Shown here piece after piece: positions 1 through 8,610 of a stretch of DNA of 35,950 bases. The stretch's first letter is position 1; each line of letters starts with the position of its first letter. The position numbers and the translations under genes are program-made. Under the pieces are notes generated by a model that ran no database searches, had not been told where the DNA came from, and saw only the letters and a list, made by a program, of their open reading frames with translations. This stretch comes from Crocinitomicaceae bacterium (lineage in GTDB: Bacteria; Bacteroidota; Bacteroidia; Flavobacteriales_D; Crocinitomicaceae). The stretch lies in contig JAFIEX010000008.1 in the NCBI GenBank assembly GCA_020832365.1, positions 1 through 35,950 of the forward strand, given 5' to 3'.

Positions 1-47
1 CTTTCTTTAATATATGGATTATAAACTTTTAACTGTGTCATTTTCAT
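1..47 (-). CDS. 5' end of an unidentified gene (runs off left edge)
   Basis: On the minus strand an ATG at 47 opens a frame that stays open to the edge (MKMTQLKVYNPYIKE). It is preceded by an A-rich leader (GAAAAAAAATCAGAAAAACAAT), which is the usual translation-start context in Bacteroidota. A second ATG lies two codons in. Only 15 codons are visible, so no family can be assigned; the gene could equally be a chance short frame. Confidence 0.35.
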   Translation of the reverse strand, partial: MKMTQLKVYNPYIKE

Positions 48-369
48 TATTGTTTTTCTGATTTTTTTTCAAGAATCGAACACTAAATTAACTATTTAAT
101 GTAAATAAAACATCACCTGGACACCATCCTACTCTTTTATGCGCTGTTCAAACTTTAAAACTATATTGTTTTAAAAAGGTTAAATCATTGTATAAGTTAG
201 CACAACCGCTTTTAAATTTTTAAAAACCAAGTTATTTCGATTGTATTGATATATTATTTTGTAGTTAAAATTAGTTTTTCATTCACGTTAACTATGCTAA
301 TTTAATTTTAGTTCGAAGGGTTTCATAGAGTAAAAGCTGTTAAAAGATTTATCTAATCAATCCTCTCTC
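48..369. other. AT-rich intergenic stretch, no gene seen
   Basis: This 322-base stretch separates the leftmost partial gene from the 3' end of the secreted protein gene. Stops occur in all frames, and no tRNA-like fold, repeat or convincing terminator was seen. It probably carries the promoter of the partial gene on the minus strand, but no clear TAnnTTTG element could be singled out. Confidence 0.5.
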
Positions 370-1701
370 CTACTCAAATCTTAAAGATTCTTTATACAAA
401 TATTTTTTCTGAATAGACCCAAATGGTCGATAGATGTAATATACTTCATTATCATAAACAGCCACTTTTTCAACATAGCGATAAAATAACGTCATGACTG
501 AAGACAATGAGCCATCATGGGGGTGCAATTCTCTGATATGGCTGTAACCCGCTTTATCATAAAGAAGGTAGGCCTTTTCTGTTATAGGGTCTTGCAAAAC
601 AACTCTTCTCCAACCAGTTTTTCGTTTATCCAGGTGGTAATTAATTGCGATGCTATCCACCAACTCAATCTCGCTATCAATGGTAAACTTATACAATTGA
701 TTTTTATAATGATCGCTGATATAAGCAGTGTCACATTGCCTAAAAAATGGCACGAATGGCGGCTCATAGTATAAGGAGTTTGTGAAAACAGCTGCCCCAA
801 CCCAAACTTCACGATCAATTCCAGATGCAATCTCCATGTCCCATGCCCAAAGTTTGGTGCGCACATCAACATACTTGTATTCTGCCCTGTAGTGCTCCAT
901 TATTTCAGCATCCTCGACATAAAGTAAGTTTTTATAACTGCTATCTTTTTTATCCACAGCAAAGTAATCTACAGCCGGATAAAGCGGATTATAATTTGAG
1001 AAAAATACTTTTTCAGAGTATTCTGATGCTATTGGTTTAATTTTTTCTTCGTAATAAGTTTGGTCAATTTTTTGTATTCCAATATCTCCAACAGTATGTA
1101 CCAAATAATTTGCATCTTCTGTCTTTAAATATATTCTACCTAAATAGTCTTTTTCCAAATGACTTGCTAGCGATGGACAACGCATTACTCTATCTGTATT
1201 ACCTTCTTTACGCAGGATTATCTTTGCTGATTTAGGAAGTTTTTTTTCATAAACCAATAGTACCAACTGTCCCAAAGTATCCATTTCAAAATCTGCGACA
1301 TGCTCTTCCTCACTACTGTATACAATAGCTGGTTGGTAATAGGCGCGAATATCAACAACATCTAAATCCTGACCAGTAAATTGAATGTAAAAATTTAAGT
1401 TCACCAATCCTCTTTTAATATTTTTTTCTGTTATTCTGAAGAGTGTATCTATTGGCAAATAATACTTAGAATTAATGCGAATATGTAAGTTTTCTCCAGC
1501 CGAAACATTCCATTTATATTCATCATTACTTCTAACAGAATCAGCAAAATAAAGCACTTTACCTTTACTAATAGTTACATAAAAATCTTCCATAAGAACC
1601 TCTTGTTTGGGATCATTGAAATTCCATCGAAATGTGATTTCTTTCTGTCCTAGTACAAAGACAGAAAACAATTGAATGATGCACACTACTCCCCACTTCA
1701 T
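370..1701 (-). CDS. Secreted hypothetical protein, 443 aa
   Basis: The product starts with a typical Sec signal peptide (MKWGVVCIIQLFSVFVLGQ, probable cleavage before KEITF), so it should be exported to the periplasm or outer membrane. No known domain was recognised. The N-terminal 110 residues are strand-rich, alternating charged and aromatic residues, like a beta-sandwich. Residues 150-430 contain repeated short strand-turn units with many Tyr and Asp, compatible with a propeller-like fold such as those in 6-bladed-propeller proteins, but this is only an impression. No T9SS C-terminal signal and no lipobox Cys are present. It is divergent from the gene at 1842 across a 140-base gap. The start is chosen because the signal peptide begins there. 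Confidence 0.8.
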   Translation of the reverse strand: MKWGVVCIIQLFSVFVLGQKEITFRWNFNDPKQEVLMEDFYVTISKGKVLYFADSVRSNDEYKWNVSAGENLHIRINSKYYLPIDTLFRITEKNIKRGLVNLNFYIQFTGQDLDVVDIRAYYQPAIVYSSEEEHVADFEMDTLGQLVLLVYEKKLPKSAKIILRKEGNTDRVMRCPSLASHLEKDYLGRIYLKTEDANYLVHTVGDIGIQKIDQTYYEEKIKPIASEYSEKVFFSNYNPLYPAVDYFAVDKKDSSYKNLLYVEDAEIMEHYRAEYKYVDVRTKLWAWDMEIASGIDREVWVGAAVFTNSLYYEPPFVPFFRQCDTAYISDHYKNQLYKFTIDSEIELVDSIAINYHLDKRKTGWRRVVLQDPITEKAYLLYDKAGYSHIRELHPHDGSLSSVMTLFYRYVEKVAVYDNEVYYIYRPFGSIQKKYLYKESLRFE

Positions 1702-1841
1702 AATACTAATTTAAAAATTTAGTCTATCAATCACAAATGAGATGCATTAGAAAATAATTTCCATAACTTAAATTTTTTTTTGTAAATAAACTTTAACCTT
1801 TTTTACTTTTTACAATGCATTGAACAGCATAAATTTGTCTA

Positions 1842-2567
1842 ATGGTGCGATGTGCTTGGATATTAATGATTCTCTATTTGATTAGTAGTCAACTTTATGC
1901 ACAAAAATGTCAACAGGTGCATTTACATGGCCAAGTTATAGATAGTACAAATTTCACAGATTATAGAAAATGTATCTTTAAGAATCATAGTGCCAATAGT
2001 GGTATTCACATTAAAGAAAACGGCAATTTTAGAGGTATTGCTAAAGAAGGTGATTTGCTTTCCTTAGCCTGTCGTGATTGTGAAAGTATTAGTTTTTATG
2101 TCACAAACCAAGATGGGAATTGCAACATGGATACTATATTAACCATCATTAATCAAAAAGTTCAAGAATTCGAAGATGTGAGTGTTTATCCTAGTTACAG
2201 CTTACAAGCTATAGGTGCGCAAAGAAAAGTACTTGCTCTGGAAACAGCACCAAAAATGGGTACATTAGAAAGTATTCAAAGTCCTATAACGGCAATTTAC
2301 AATAGGTATAGTAAACAAGCGAAGACCAAAGAAAAAATTCGAGATTTACAGTTTGCTTTTCAAAAAGAGAAAATTTTAACGCAATATGTGCATACTTATT
2401 TATCGCATCAATTCCTCAAAATCCCTGCTCATTTGGTAGATGCTTTTATCGCTTTTATTGACGTAGATTTAGAATTTCTTAGAACTTCTAATGAGTATAG
2501 TCTGATGCTTGAAATTCAAAAGCAAAGTCTTGTTTTCTTAAAACTTTATCAAACAGATAAACCATAA
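1842..2567 (+). CDS. Secreted protein with carboxypeptidase-like N-terminal domain, 241 aa
   Basis: A signal peptide (residues 1-20, ending SSQLYAQ) is followed at about residues 25-100 by a strand-rich segment (VHLHGQVIDSTNF...) resembling the carboxypeptidase-D-regulatory-like beta-sandwich common in Bacteroidota exported proteins. The remainder (about 150-241) is helical and charged. There is no membrane barrel or plug, so this is not a TonB receptor; a stand-alone periplasmic or surface protein is more likely. A TAAATTTG element at 1830-1837 sits only five bases before the ATG, which would give an almost leaderless transcript unless the real start is internal. Its 3' end overlaps the convergent regulator gene by 19 bases. 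Confidence 0.75.
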   Translation: MVRCAWILMILYLISSQLYAQKCQQVHLHGQVIDSTNFTDYRKCIFKNHSANSGIHIKENGNFRGIAKEGDLLSLACRDCESISFYVTNQDGNCNMDTILTIINQKVQEFEDVSVYPSYSLQAIGAQRKVLALETAPKMGTLESIQSPITAIYNRYSKQAKTKEKIRDLQFAFQKEKILTQYVHTYLSHQFLKIPAHLVDAFIAFIDVDLEFLRTSNEYSLMLEIQKQSLVFLKLYQTDKP

Positions 2568-3568
2568 TTTCCCATCATTTGCTTCAGTCGTCTTTGTATT
2601 TCTTCTCGCATAAAAGCAGGTTGAATTATTTCTAAGGCACCTCCATAACTTAAGATTTCACGATAAAGTTCTTCTGATACGGAAACAAATAAAGAAAAAG
2701 TCACACGTTTTTTCCCCTCTTTCTCTTTTAACTGACTATTATGAAATGGTTGAGAATCAATATATTTTGCCGCAATTTTTTCAGCTTTAAAGATGATTTT
2801 CTGAGGCGCTGCATTATTGGCAGTTATTCCGATAGCGTGTTTGAAAAATAAATCTGGATCAAAATCATGGGGTTTATGACCGTTTTCATTTGAAACTGCA
2901 ACATCATCCATTCGATCTAAAGCATAAGTAATGATTGCCTCTTTCACATGGTCATAGGAGATTAAATACCAGCGATTGCGATATTCTTTCAGCAAAAGCG
3001 GCGTTACCATCCTTCTTTTCCTTTGTTGTGTTAAAAAACTTTCATATTCAAAATAAACAACGACATTAGCTTGAATGGCGTCTAACAAATCTTTTAAAAA
3101 CTCACTTCCGGTGTTCACTGTACCTGTTTCAAACTGAATAATATTTTCATGAACTCCACCTGTTTGCTCATCTGAAGCACTAATTCGATCGATAATTTTC
3201 CCCAGGCTGAACTCGAATTCTTTGAACAACTCCGCATCTTTAAATTGCGATAAAGTGGACGCGGCAAATTTTATAGCATCTAATTCGTCGCGAGTAAGCG
3301 GTATCTCATTAATAGAGAAATTTGGGTCTGCGTAATAATATCCCTTAAATTTTTTACTATATCTAATAGGAGCATCATGTTCCATTCGCATGGCAAACAA
3401 ATCCTTTTCGATAGTAGAATCGCAAATGTGCAAACCATCTGGAGAACCAAATAAATTTTCCTCGCAAGCGTGTCTTAAATCTTGCTTGGTAGGATAAGGT
3501 TTATAATTATTTCTTAAACATTTATCTATGATTCTGTAACGAATGAGCGCGTTTTTAATATGTGGCAT
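2549..3568 (-). CDS. WYL-domain transcriptional regulator (YafY-like), 339 aa
   Basis: The layout matches the WYL regulators: an N-terminal winged-helix DNA-binding region at about residues 1-80, a central linker, a WYL domain at about 170-245 with the motif RNRWYLISYD and the conserved arginines (KRRMVTPLLL), and a C-terminal WCX-type extension ending in an amphipathic helix. WYL domains sense ligands such as nucleic-acid species or nucleotides, and in many genomes these proteins control stress, DNA-damage or phage-defence genes; here no defence genes are adjacent. The gene overlaps the convergent gene's 3' end by 19 bases. The start at 3568 gives the expected N-terminal helix (MPHIKNALIRYRIIDKCL) and total length. 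Confidence 0.9.
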   Translation of the reverse strand: MPHIKNALIRYRIIDKCLRNNYKPYPTKQDLRHACEENLFGSPDGLHICDSTIEKDLFAMRMEHDAPIRYSKKFKGYYYADPNFSINEIPLTRDELDAIKFAASTLSQFKDAELFKEFEFSLGKIIDRISASDEQTGGVHENIIQFETGTVNTGSEFLKDLLDAIQANVVVYFEYESFLTQQRKRRMVTPLLLKEYRNRWYLISYDHVKEAIITYALDRMDDVAVSNENGHKPHDFDPDLFFKHAIGITANNAAPQKIIFKAEKIAAKYIDSQPFHNSQLKEKEGKKRVTFSLFVSVSEELYREILSYGGALEIIQPAFMREEIQRRLKQMMGNYGLSV

Positions 3569-3650
3569 AATAATAAATTTTAAAAAAGCGATTAAATTAA
3601 AGTTTTTGCGCTTACTAACGTTATTTTTGTGAACAAATTAATTGAAGGAT

Positions 3651-4265
3651 ATGAAGAAGCATTTGATTATAGTTACTTTATTGGTATTAGGATTAATATA
3701 TGCTTGCACTAACAGCAATTCGCCAGAGGAATTGAGAGAAAAATTAATTTCTGGAGAGTTTGACGCTTATCATTCACTTCCCCAATTACCTTGTGACAGT
3801 CTGACTATTGATGAGAAAGGCAAATATCATTTAGGAGATACGCTTTTTACTGGAGTCTGCTTTACAAATTATGAAAACATAGCAGCTAAACTAGAAATAC
3901 GACAAATATTTCAAGGAGAACTGCATGGTTATAGAATGATGTTATCACCAAAAGGAGATACTTTATCGCTAAATTTGTATAATCATGGCAAATTAATTAG
4001 AGCTTCCATTGGTGAAAACGAGCGAGTTAATTGTGACTCTTTGGAGGTTTTTACCAATGATCAGGGTAAAGAAGTACGTTTTTATTTTGGAGAGCCATAT
4101 ACAGGTATCTGCGAACGCTATTACTCAGATATAGATACTACAGCTATTTACATGCGTGCCAATTATCGCAATGGATTACCAGAAGGCGATTTAATTATTT
4201 TTGATAGAGCTGGTAACGAGATATTGCGAGAAACATTTGTGAGAGGTGAAAAACTAGGGAATTAG
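3651..4265 (+). CDS. Putative lipoprotein with YwqK/MORN-like strand repeats, 204 aa
   Basis: The frame opens at a TTG (3642), but the ATG at 3651 is preferred: it gives a clean lipoprotein signal (MKKHLIIVTLLVLGLIYAC) with the lipobox Cys at residue 19, and GAAGGA lies just upstream. The mature part contains units of the type 'F-TGVC-Y', 'YRNGLPEGDLIIFD' that resemble the repeated strands of YwqK/MORN-like proteins in Bacteroidota. It should be anchored to the outer or inner membrane by lipid. Function is unknown. A possible -7 element TATTTTTG lies at 3622-3629 between this gene and the divergent WYL regulator. Confidence 0.8.
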   Translation: MKKHLIIVTLLVLGLIYACTNSNSPEELREKLISGEFDAYHSLPQLPCDSLTIDEKGKYHLGDTLFTGVCFTNYENIAAKLEIRQIFQGELHGYRMMLSPKGDTLSLNLYNHGKLIRASIGENERVNCDSLEVFTNDQGKEVRFYFGEPYTGICERYYSDIDTTAIYMRANYRNGLPEGDLIIFDRAGNEILRETFVRGEKLGN

Positions 4266-4506
4266 TAAAGTTAATTTTGGGTATTAGCTTCTAATTCTGT
4301 GCAACTAAATTCCATTTTACTCCTCACACCTGAAAACCGTCAATTCTAAACATTTTTTTTTAATTTGATAATCAGCAACTTAACACTTATACTGTAGCTA
4401 AATTAATAAGGACTCAAATAATTTCGAGGATTAAATGACATATGACTTGTAATTTGGAGTTATTTTTAAAGACTTGACAAGGATAAATCAGTTCATGTTT
4501 TTACTG

Positions 4507-4535
4507 TTGCTTTTTTTGGAATTATTTTAACTTTG
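4507..4535 (+). promoter_or_regulatory. Candidate purM-prfA promoter
   Basis: TAACTTTG at 4528-4535 fits the Bacteroidota -7 consensus TAnnTTTG, and a TTG at 4507-4509 lies 18 bases upstream, close to the preferred -33 spacing. Transcription would begin roughly 10 bases before the purM ATG. Inference from motif match only. Confidence 0.4.
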
Positions 4536-4551
4536 TAGCTTAAATAGAAAT

Positions 4552-5724
4552 ATGGCAGACCAACGATACAATCAGCGCGGTGTTTCCGCTGGAAAGGAAG
4601 ATGTGCACAATGCTATCGCAAATTTGGATAAAGGGCTGTTTCCGAAAGCTTTTTGTAAAATTGTCCCCGACATGCTCACAGGCTCTGAAGACCACTGTGT
4701 AGTTATGCATGCTGATGGTGCAGGCACCAAATCATCCTTGGCATACATGTATTGGAAAGAAACAGGTGATTTAAGTGTATGGAAAGGCATTGCCCAAGAT
4801 GCTTTAATCATGAATTTGGACGACTTGCTTTGTGTTGGCGCGACAGATAATATTTTGGTATCTTCAACCATCGGCAGAAATAAAAATGTAATTCCAGGTG
4901 AAGTTATTGCTGCTATCATTAACGGAACAGAAGAATTATTGGCAGACTTAAGAAGCCTAGGTATTGGCATTTACGCCACTGGAGGAGAAACTGCGGATGT
5001 AGGAGATTTAGTTCGCACAATTATTGTAGATTCTACCGTTGTATGTAGAATGAAAAGAGCAGATGTAATTTCAAACCATCGCATTGCTCCTGGAAATGTC
5101 ATTATAGGCCTTTCTTCCTTTGGTCAAGCAAGCTATGAAAAAGAATACAATGGTGGAATGGGGTCAAATGGATTAACTTCTGCAAGACATGATGTTTTTA
5201 GTCATGAGCTGGCCAAAAAATACCCAGAAAGCTTTGACCCAAGCATACCGAAGGAACTGGTTTATAGTGGAAATTTTGATTTAACAGATGCTATTGCTGA
5301 AATTCCTTTAGATGCAGGTAAAATGGTACTTTCACCTACTAGGACTTATGCGCCAATCATTGTTGAAATATTAAAAAAATACCGTAAAGACATTCATGGA
5401 ATGGTGCATTGCAGTGGTGGTGCTCAAACTAAAGCATTACATTTTGTAGACAATGTACACATCATCAAAGACAGCCTCTTCCCTACTCCTGTATTATTTC
5501 AAAAAATTCAAGAAGCATCAGCTACTGATTGGAAAGAAATGTACAAGGTATTCAATATGGGACACAGAATGGAGTTGTATGTACCAGAGGAAATAGCAGC
5601 AGATATTATTAAAATTTCAGAAAGTTATAATGTTGCTGCACAAATTGTTGGTCGTGTTGAAGAAAGTCAAAATGGTAAAAAGTTAAGCATCCGTAGCGAA
5701 TACGGAGAATTCATTTACAATTAA
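4552..5724 (+). CDS. purM: Phosphoribosylformylglycinamidine cyclo-ligase (AIR synthetase)
   Basis: This enzyme closes the imidazole ring of 5-aminoimidazole ribonucleotide from FGAM using ATP, the fifth step of de novo purine synthesis, in the cytoplasm. The sequence shows the AIRS-family hallmarks: an N-terminal loop (YNQRGVSAGKEDVHNAI), the nucleotide-binding segment HADGAGTKSSLAYMYW at about residues 53-68, the Asp-rich helix DALIMNLDDLLCVGA, and the glycine-rich GGETADVGDLV at about 143-153, followed by the C-terminal AIRS domain (GMVHCSGG, FNMGHRMELYV). The 390-aa length matches the longer Bacteroidota form, which is about 45 residues longer than the E. coli protein. Its stop is four bases before prfA, so the two are almost certainly cotranscribed, an arrangement common in Flavobacteriales. 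Confidence 0.96.
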   Translation: MADQRYNQRGVSAGKEDVHNAIANLDKGLFPKAFCKIVPDMLTGSEDHCVVMHADGAGTKSSLAYMYWKETGDLSVWKGIAQDALIMNLDDLLCVGATDNILVSSTIGRNKNVIPGEVIAAIINGTEELLADLRSLGIGIYATGGETADVGDLVRTIIVDSTVVCRMKRADVISNHRIAPGNVIIGLSSFGQASYEKEYNGGMGSNGLTSARHDVFSHELAKKYPESFDPSIPKELVYSGNFDLTDAIAEIPLDAGKMVLSPTRTYAPIIVEILKKYRKDIHGMVHCSGGAQTKALHFVDNVHIIKDSLFPTPVLFQKIQEASATDWKEMYKVFNMGHRMELYVPEEIAADIIKISESYNVAAQIVGRVEESQNGKKLSIRSEYGEFIYN

Positions 5725-5728
5725 TCAA

Positions 5729-6811
5729 ATGCAAGATTTATTAAAAAAATTAGAAGCAATTCACTATCGTTTTAAAGAAGTTGGTCAATTAATTACTGAC
5801 CCTGCTATCATATCTGATATGCAACGTTATGTGAAGCTTAATAAAGAATATAAAGATTTAGAAGAGCTCGATCAAATTTACCATAATTACAAAAATGTTT
5901 TGGATAACATAGCTTCTTCAAAAGCAATACTAACAGAGGAGGACGATCCAGAAATGAGGGAAATGGCTAAAATGGAGCTAGATGACTTGGAACATCAGCG
6001 TCCTGAGCTCGAAGAAAGAATTAAATTCATGCTTATCCCTAAAGATCCTGAGGATGATAAAAATGCCATTTTAGAATTACGTGCTGGAACAGGTGGTGAT
6101 GAAGCTTGTATTTTTGTAGAGGATGTATACCGCATGTATTCTATGTACTTCAAAGAAAAGGGCTGGAGTATTGAAGTAATCAACTCTAACGAAGGTGGAA
6201 CAAAAGGATACAAGGAAATTGCACTGAATATCACAGGTGAAGGAGTTTATGGCACATTGAAATTTGAATCAGGTGTACACCGAGTGCAGCGAGTTCCTGA
6301 AACAGAATCTCAAGGTCGCGTGCATACTTCAGCTATTACAGTGGCTGTTTTGCCAGAGGCTGAAGAAGTGGACGTGGAACTTAACATGACGGATGTTAAG
6401 AAAGATACTTTTAGGGCGTCAGGTGCCGGTGGTCAGCACGTTAACAAAACAGAATCTGCTATTCGTTTGACACACATTCCATCTGGAATCGTTGTCGAAT
6501 GTCAGGACGGAAGATCACAGCATAAAAACTTAGAAAAAGCGATTTCTGTGCTCCGCTCTAGATTGTACCAACAAGAATTAGAAAAAAAGCAATCAGAACG
6601 CGCTGAACAGCGTAAATCATTGGTTTCCACAGGTGATAGATCTGCAAAAATCAGAACCTATAACTATCCGCAAGGAAGAATTACTGATCATCGCATTAAC
6701 AAAACAATGTATAACCTTCCAACTTTTATGAACGGCGATATACAAGAAATGATTGATGCGCTAAAATTGGCAGAAAATGCCGAAAAATTAAAAGGCCAAG
6801 AGGTTATTTAG
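5729..6811 (+). CDS. prfA: Peptide chain release factor 1
   Basis: RF1 recognises UAA and UAG stop codons in the ribosomal A site and triggers peptide release. The protein has the family length (360 aa), an N-terminal helical domain (about 1-100), the RF1-type PxT codon-recognition tripeptide as PET (in RVPETESQGRVHTSA, about residues 188-190), and the catalytic GGQ in the motif GAGGQHVNKTESA at about 232-236, whose Gln is normally methylated by PrmC. The presence of PxT rather than RF2's SPF is what separates RF1 from RF2. The C-terminal segment with TYNYPQGRITDHRIN is also typical. It follows purM by four bases and lacks its own promoter signal. Confidence 0.97.
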   Translation: MQDLLKKLEAIHYRFKEVGQLITDPAIISDMQRYVKLNKEYKDLEELDQIYHNYKNVLDNIASSKAILTEEDDPEMREMAKMELDDLEHQRPELEERIKFMLIPKDPEDDKNAILELRAGTGGDEACIFVEDVYRMYSMYFKEKGWSIEVINSNEGGTKGYKEIALNITGEGVYGTLKFESGVHRVQRVPETESQGRVHTSAITVAVLPEAEEVDVELNMTDVKKDTFRASGAGGQHVNKTESAIRLTHIPSGIVVECQDGRSQHKNLEKAISVLRSRLYQQELEKKQSERAEQRKSLVSTGDRSAKIRTYNYPQGRITDHRINKTMYNLPTFMNGDIQEMIDALKLAENAEKLKGQEVI

Positions 6812-7008
6812 TTTTTTAGTGCTCATGATTAAACTGAAGAGCGTTTACAGTTTATTTTTTCTATCCTAAGGTTATAAAATGTCTATACCTTTATTCCTTT
6901 TCTTGAAAATACGTTTAGGTATTAATTTAAAGCTAAGACTTAAAGAATAAACAGAAAAAAATTACTCTTTAGGTTGTAACTATTGTTAGCTTCACTCGTC
7001 TATTAACT

Positions 7009-7497
7009 GTGAAAAGGTCTGAATACAATCAATTAGTGACTCAATGCAGTGATGGTTTGTACCGATATGCTTTAAAATTAACTGGCTCTGAGCAACACGC
7101 GCAGGACTTAGTTCAAGATGCTTATGAGAAAATTTGGTTGAAAAAATCAGAAATTAATTTTGAAAAAGGAAAATCCTATTTATTTCGAACCGTTCATAAT
7201 CTGTATATTGATTTTTACAGAAGGACCAAAATTATCAGGTTTGAAGGTGAAGATAAAGCAAAAAACGAAGTAACTTCAAACACCCTAACTATCGATTTAA
7301 ATGAGATATTAGAAAATGCTCTAAACCAATTAAATGAAATACAAAAATCAGCAGTCCTTTTGAGAGATTTTGAAGGGTACAATTATACTGAAATTGGTGA
7401 ACTATTAAACTTGAGTGAATCACAAGTGAAGGTCAATATATTCAGGGCAAGAAAAAAACTTCAAGAGATAATCGGTAAAATTGAAACAGTGTTATGA
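7009..7497 (+). CDS. ECF-type RNA polymerase sigma factor, 162 aa
   Basis: This is a group IV (extracytoplasmic function) sigma-70 factor. Region 2 spans about residues 8-75 (YRYALKLTGSEQHAQDLVQD, the -10 recognition helix LFRTVHNLYIDFYRRTK) and region 4 about 103-157 (ILENALNQLNEIQKSAVLLR, and the helix-turn-helix YTEIGELLNLSESQVKVNIF). Regions 1 and 3 are missing, as expected. It starts with GTG at 7009, since no ATG gives the full region 2. The stop codon overlaps the ATG of the next gene (ATGA, 7494-7497), so translation of sigma factor and its presumed antagonist is coupled. It probably activates its own operon, including the T9SS protein downstream. Confidence 0.93.
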   Translation: MKRSEYNQLVTQCSDGLYRYALKLTGSEQHAQDLVQDAYEKIWLKKSEINFEKGKSYLFRTVHNLYIDFYRRTKIIRFEGEDKAKNEVTSNTLTIDLNEILENALNQLNEIQKSAVLLRDFEGYNYTEIGELLNLSESQVKVNIFRARKKLQEIIGKIETVL

Positions 7498-8558
7498 AAA
7501 TTACATTAGAAAATTACGAAGCGTTTTTACTTGACTCCCTTGAAAGTAATTTATCACCAGAGGACACTGCTGATTTAAGGTATTTTCTGGCAAAACATCC
7601 TGAATTAAAGATTGATGAAGATTTAACAATTCACCGTTTATATCCATCAGATGATATCACACATCCAAATACCAAAAACTTATTATTCGATCAAATAAAC
7701 GAACATAACTACCACCATTTTTACATTGCATATTGGGAAGATGAATTATCCAAAAAAGATAAAAATACAGTTGAACATTGGCTAAATGAACATCCTGAAT
7801 ACTTGAAGGAATTTGAAAAATACAGTAACTGTTTATTGGCTCCAGATATGAATATCATTTATCCCAATAAAGAGTTACTTTATCAAAATATTGGTATTAA
7901 CAAGAGATTATTATATAAAATAGGGACTGCAGCAAGTTTCATTGGATTTCTTGTATTATACTTACTCTTCAATAATTCAGTGGAATTAGCCCCAAAGTAT
8001 GTTCAACTTGAGAATGAAATCTACAAATTGAAAATAGAAAGTCAAGTTAATGAAAATATTTCTGAAAACCCATTTAGCATTGCTCCTTTGGATACTGATA
8101 GCATCGAAAAGTCTGACGGTTTCAAAAAAAATCAAATAAATGGGACAACAACAATGATAACTCCTGAAAATTTTACCCCTTCCTTTAATTCAATTATTGA
8201 TTTAAATGAAAGCAACGATATTCTAAACCCTTTAACAGCATTAAATATACCCATGCCATTCAATGAGATCAACTTAGAATACATCGATTTCTCATTTTAT
8301 GGAGCTGAGTTCATAGCGTCTTCTGACCTAGCATACAAATCCAACAACGTAATAAGTGGAATAGTTCAAAGAGGGCTTGCTGCTTATCGCAAACCAAAAA
8401 TGCCAGAAAATATTCCAGAAATACCAGCTTCTATAAAATCATTTCCTAAAAGAATCCAACAGGCCAGTTATTTGGCGCAAGATGAAGTAGATGTGAAGGT
8501 TATCAGATTTCGTTTCATGGGAATTAACGTTGAACACACAAAAGTGATAGAAGATTAA
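7494..8558 (+). CDS. Membrane-anchored anti-sigma-like protein with duplicated N-terminal domain, 354 aa
   Basis: No zinc-finger (ZAS) or FecR signature is present. Instead the cytoplasmic N-terminus carries two copies of the short helical domain seen at the start of many Bacteroidota anti-sigma factors: copy A at about residues 5-62 (FLAKHPELKIDE... then HPNTKNLLFDQI) and copy B at about 73-130 (WEDELSKKDKNTVEHWLNEH, then YPNKELLYQNI). One transmembrane helix follows at about 140-160 (AASFIGFLVLYLLF), and about 190 residues are predicted outside the cytoplasm with no recognised domain. The 4-base overlap with the sigma gene and the topology indicate it sequesters that sigma factor and relays an envelope signal. 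Function is inferred from context and this fold resemblance. Confidence 0.85.
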   Translation: MKITLENYEAFLLDSLESNLSPEDTADLRYFLAKHPELKIDEDLTIHRLYPSDDITHPNTKNLLFDQINEHNYHHFYIAYWEDELSKKDKNTVEHWLNEHPEYLKEFEKYSNCLLAPDMNIIYPNKELLYQNIGINKRLLYKIGTAASFIGFLVLYLLFNNSVELAPKYVQLENEIYKLKIESQVNENISENPFSIAPLDTDSIEKSDGFKKNQINGTTTMITPENFTPSFNSIIDLNESNDILNPLTALNIPMPFNEINLEYIDFSFYGAEFIASSDLAYKSNNVISGIVQRGLAAYRKPKMPENIPEIPASIKSFPKRIQQASYLAQDEVDVKVIRFRFMGINVEHTKVIED

Positions 8559-8610
8559 GAATAATTTGTTTTATCAAGCAATTTTATAGAAATTTGTTGT
8601 AAATCATTAC

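Noticed and set aside
72-90. tRNA-like fragment (AATCGAAC resembling a reversed T-loop)
   Set aside because: No acceptor stem, anticodon arm or D-arm can be paired around it.
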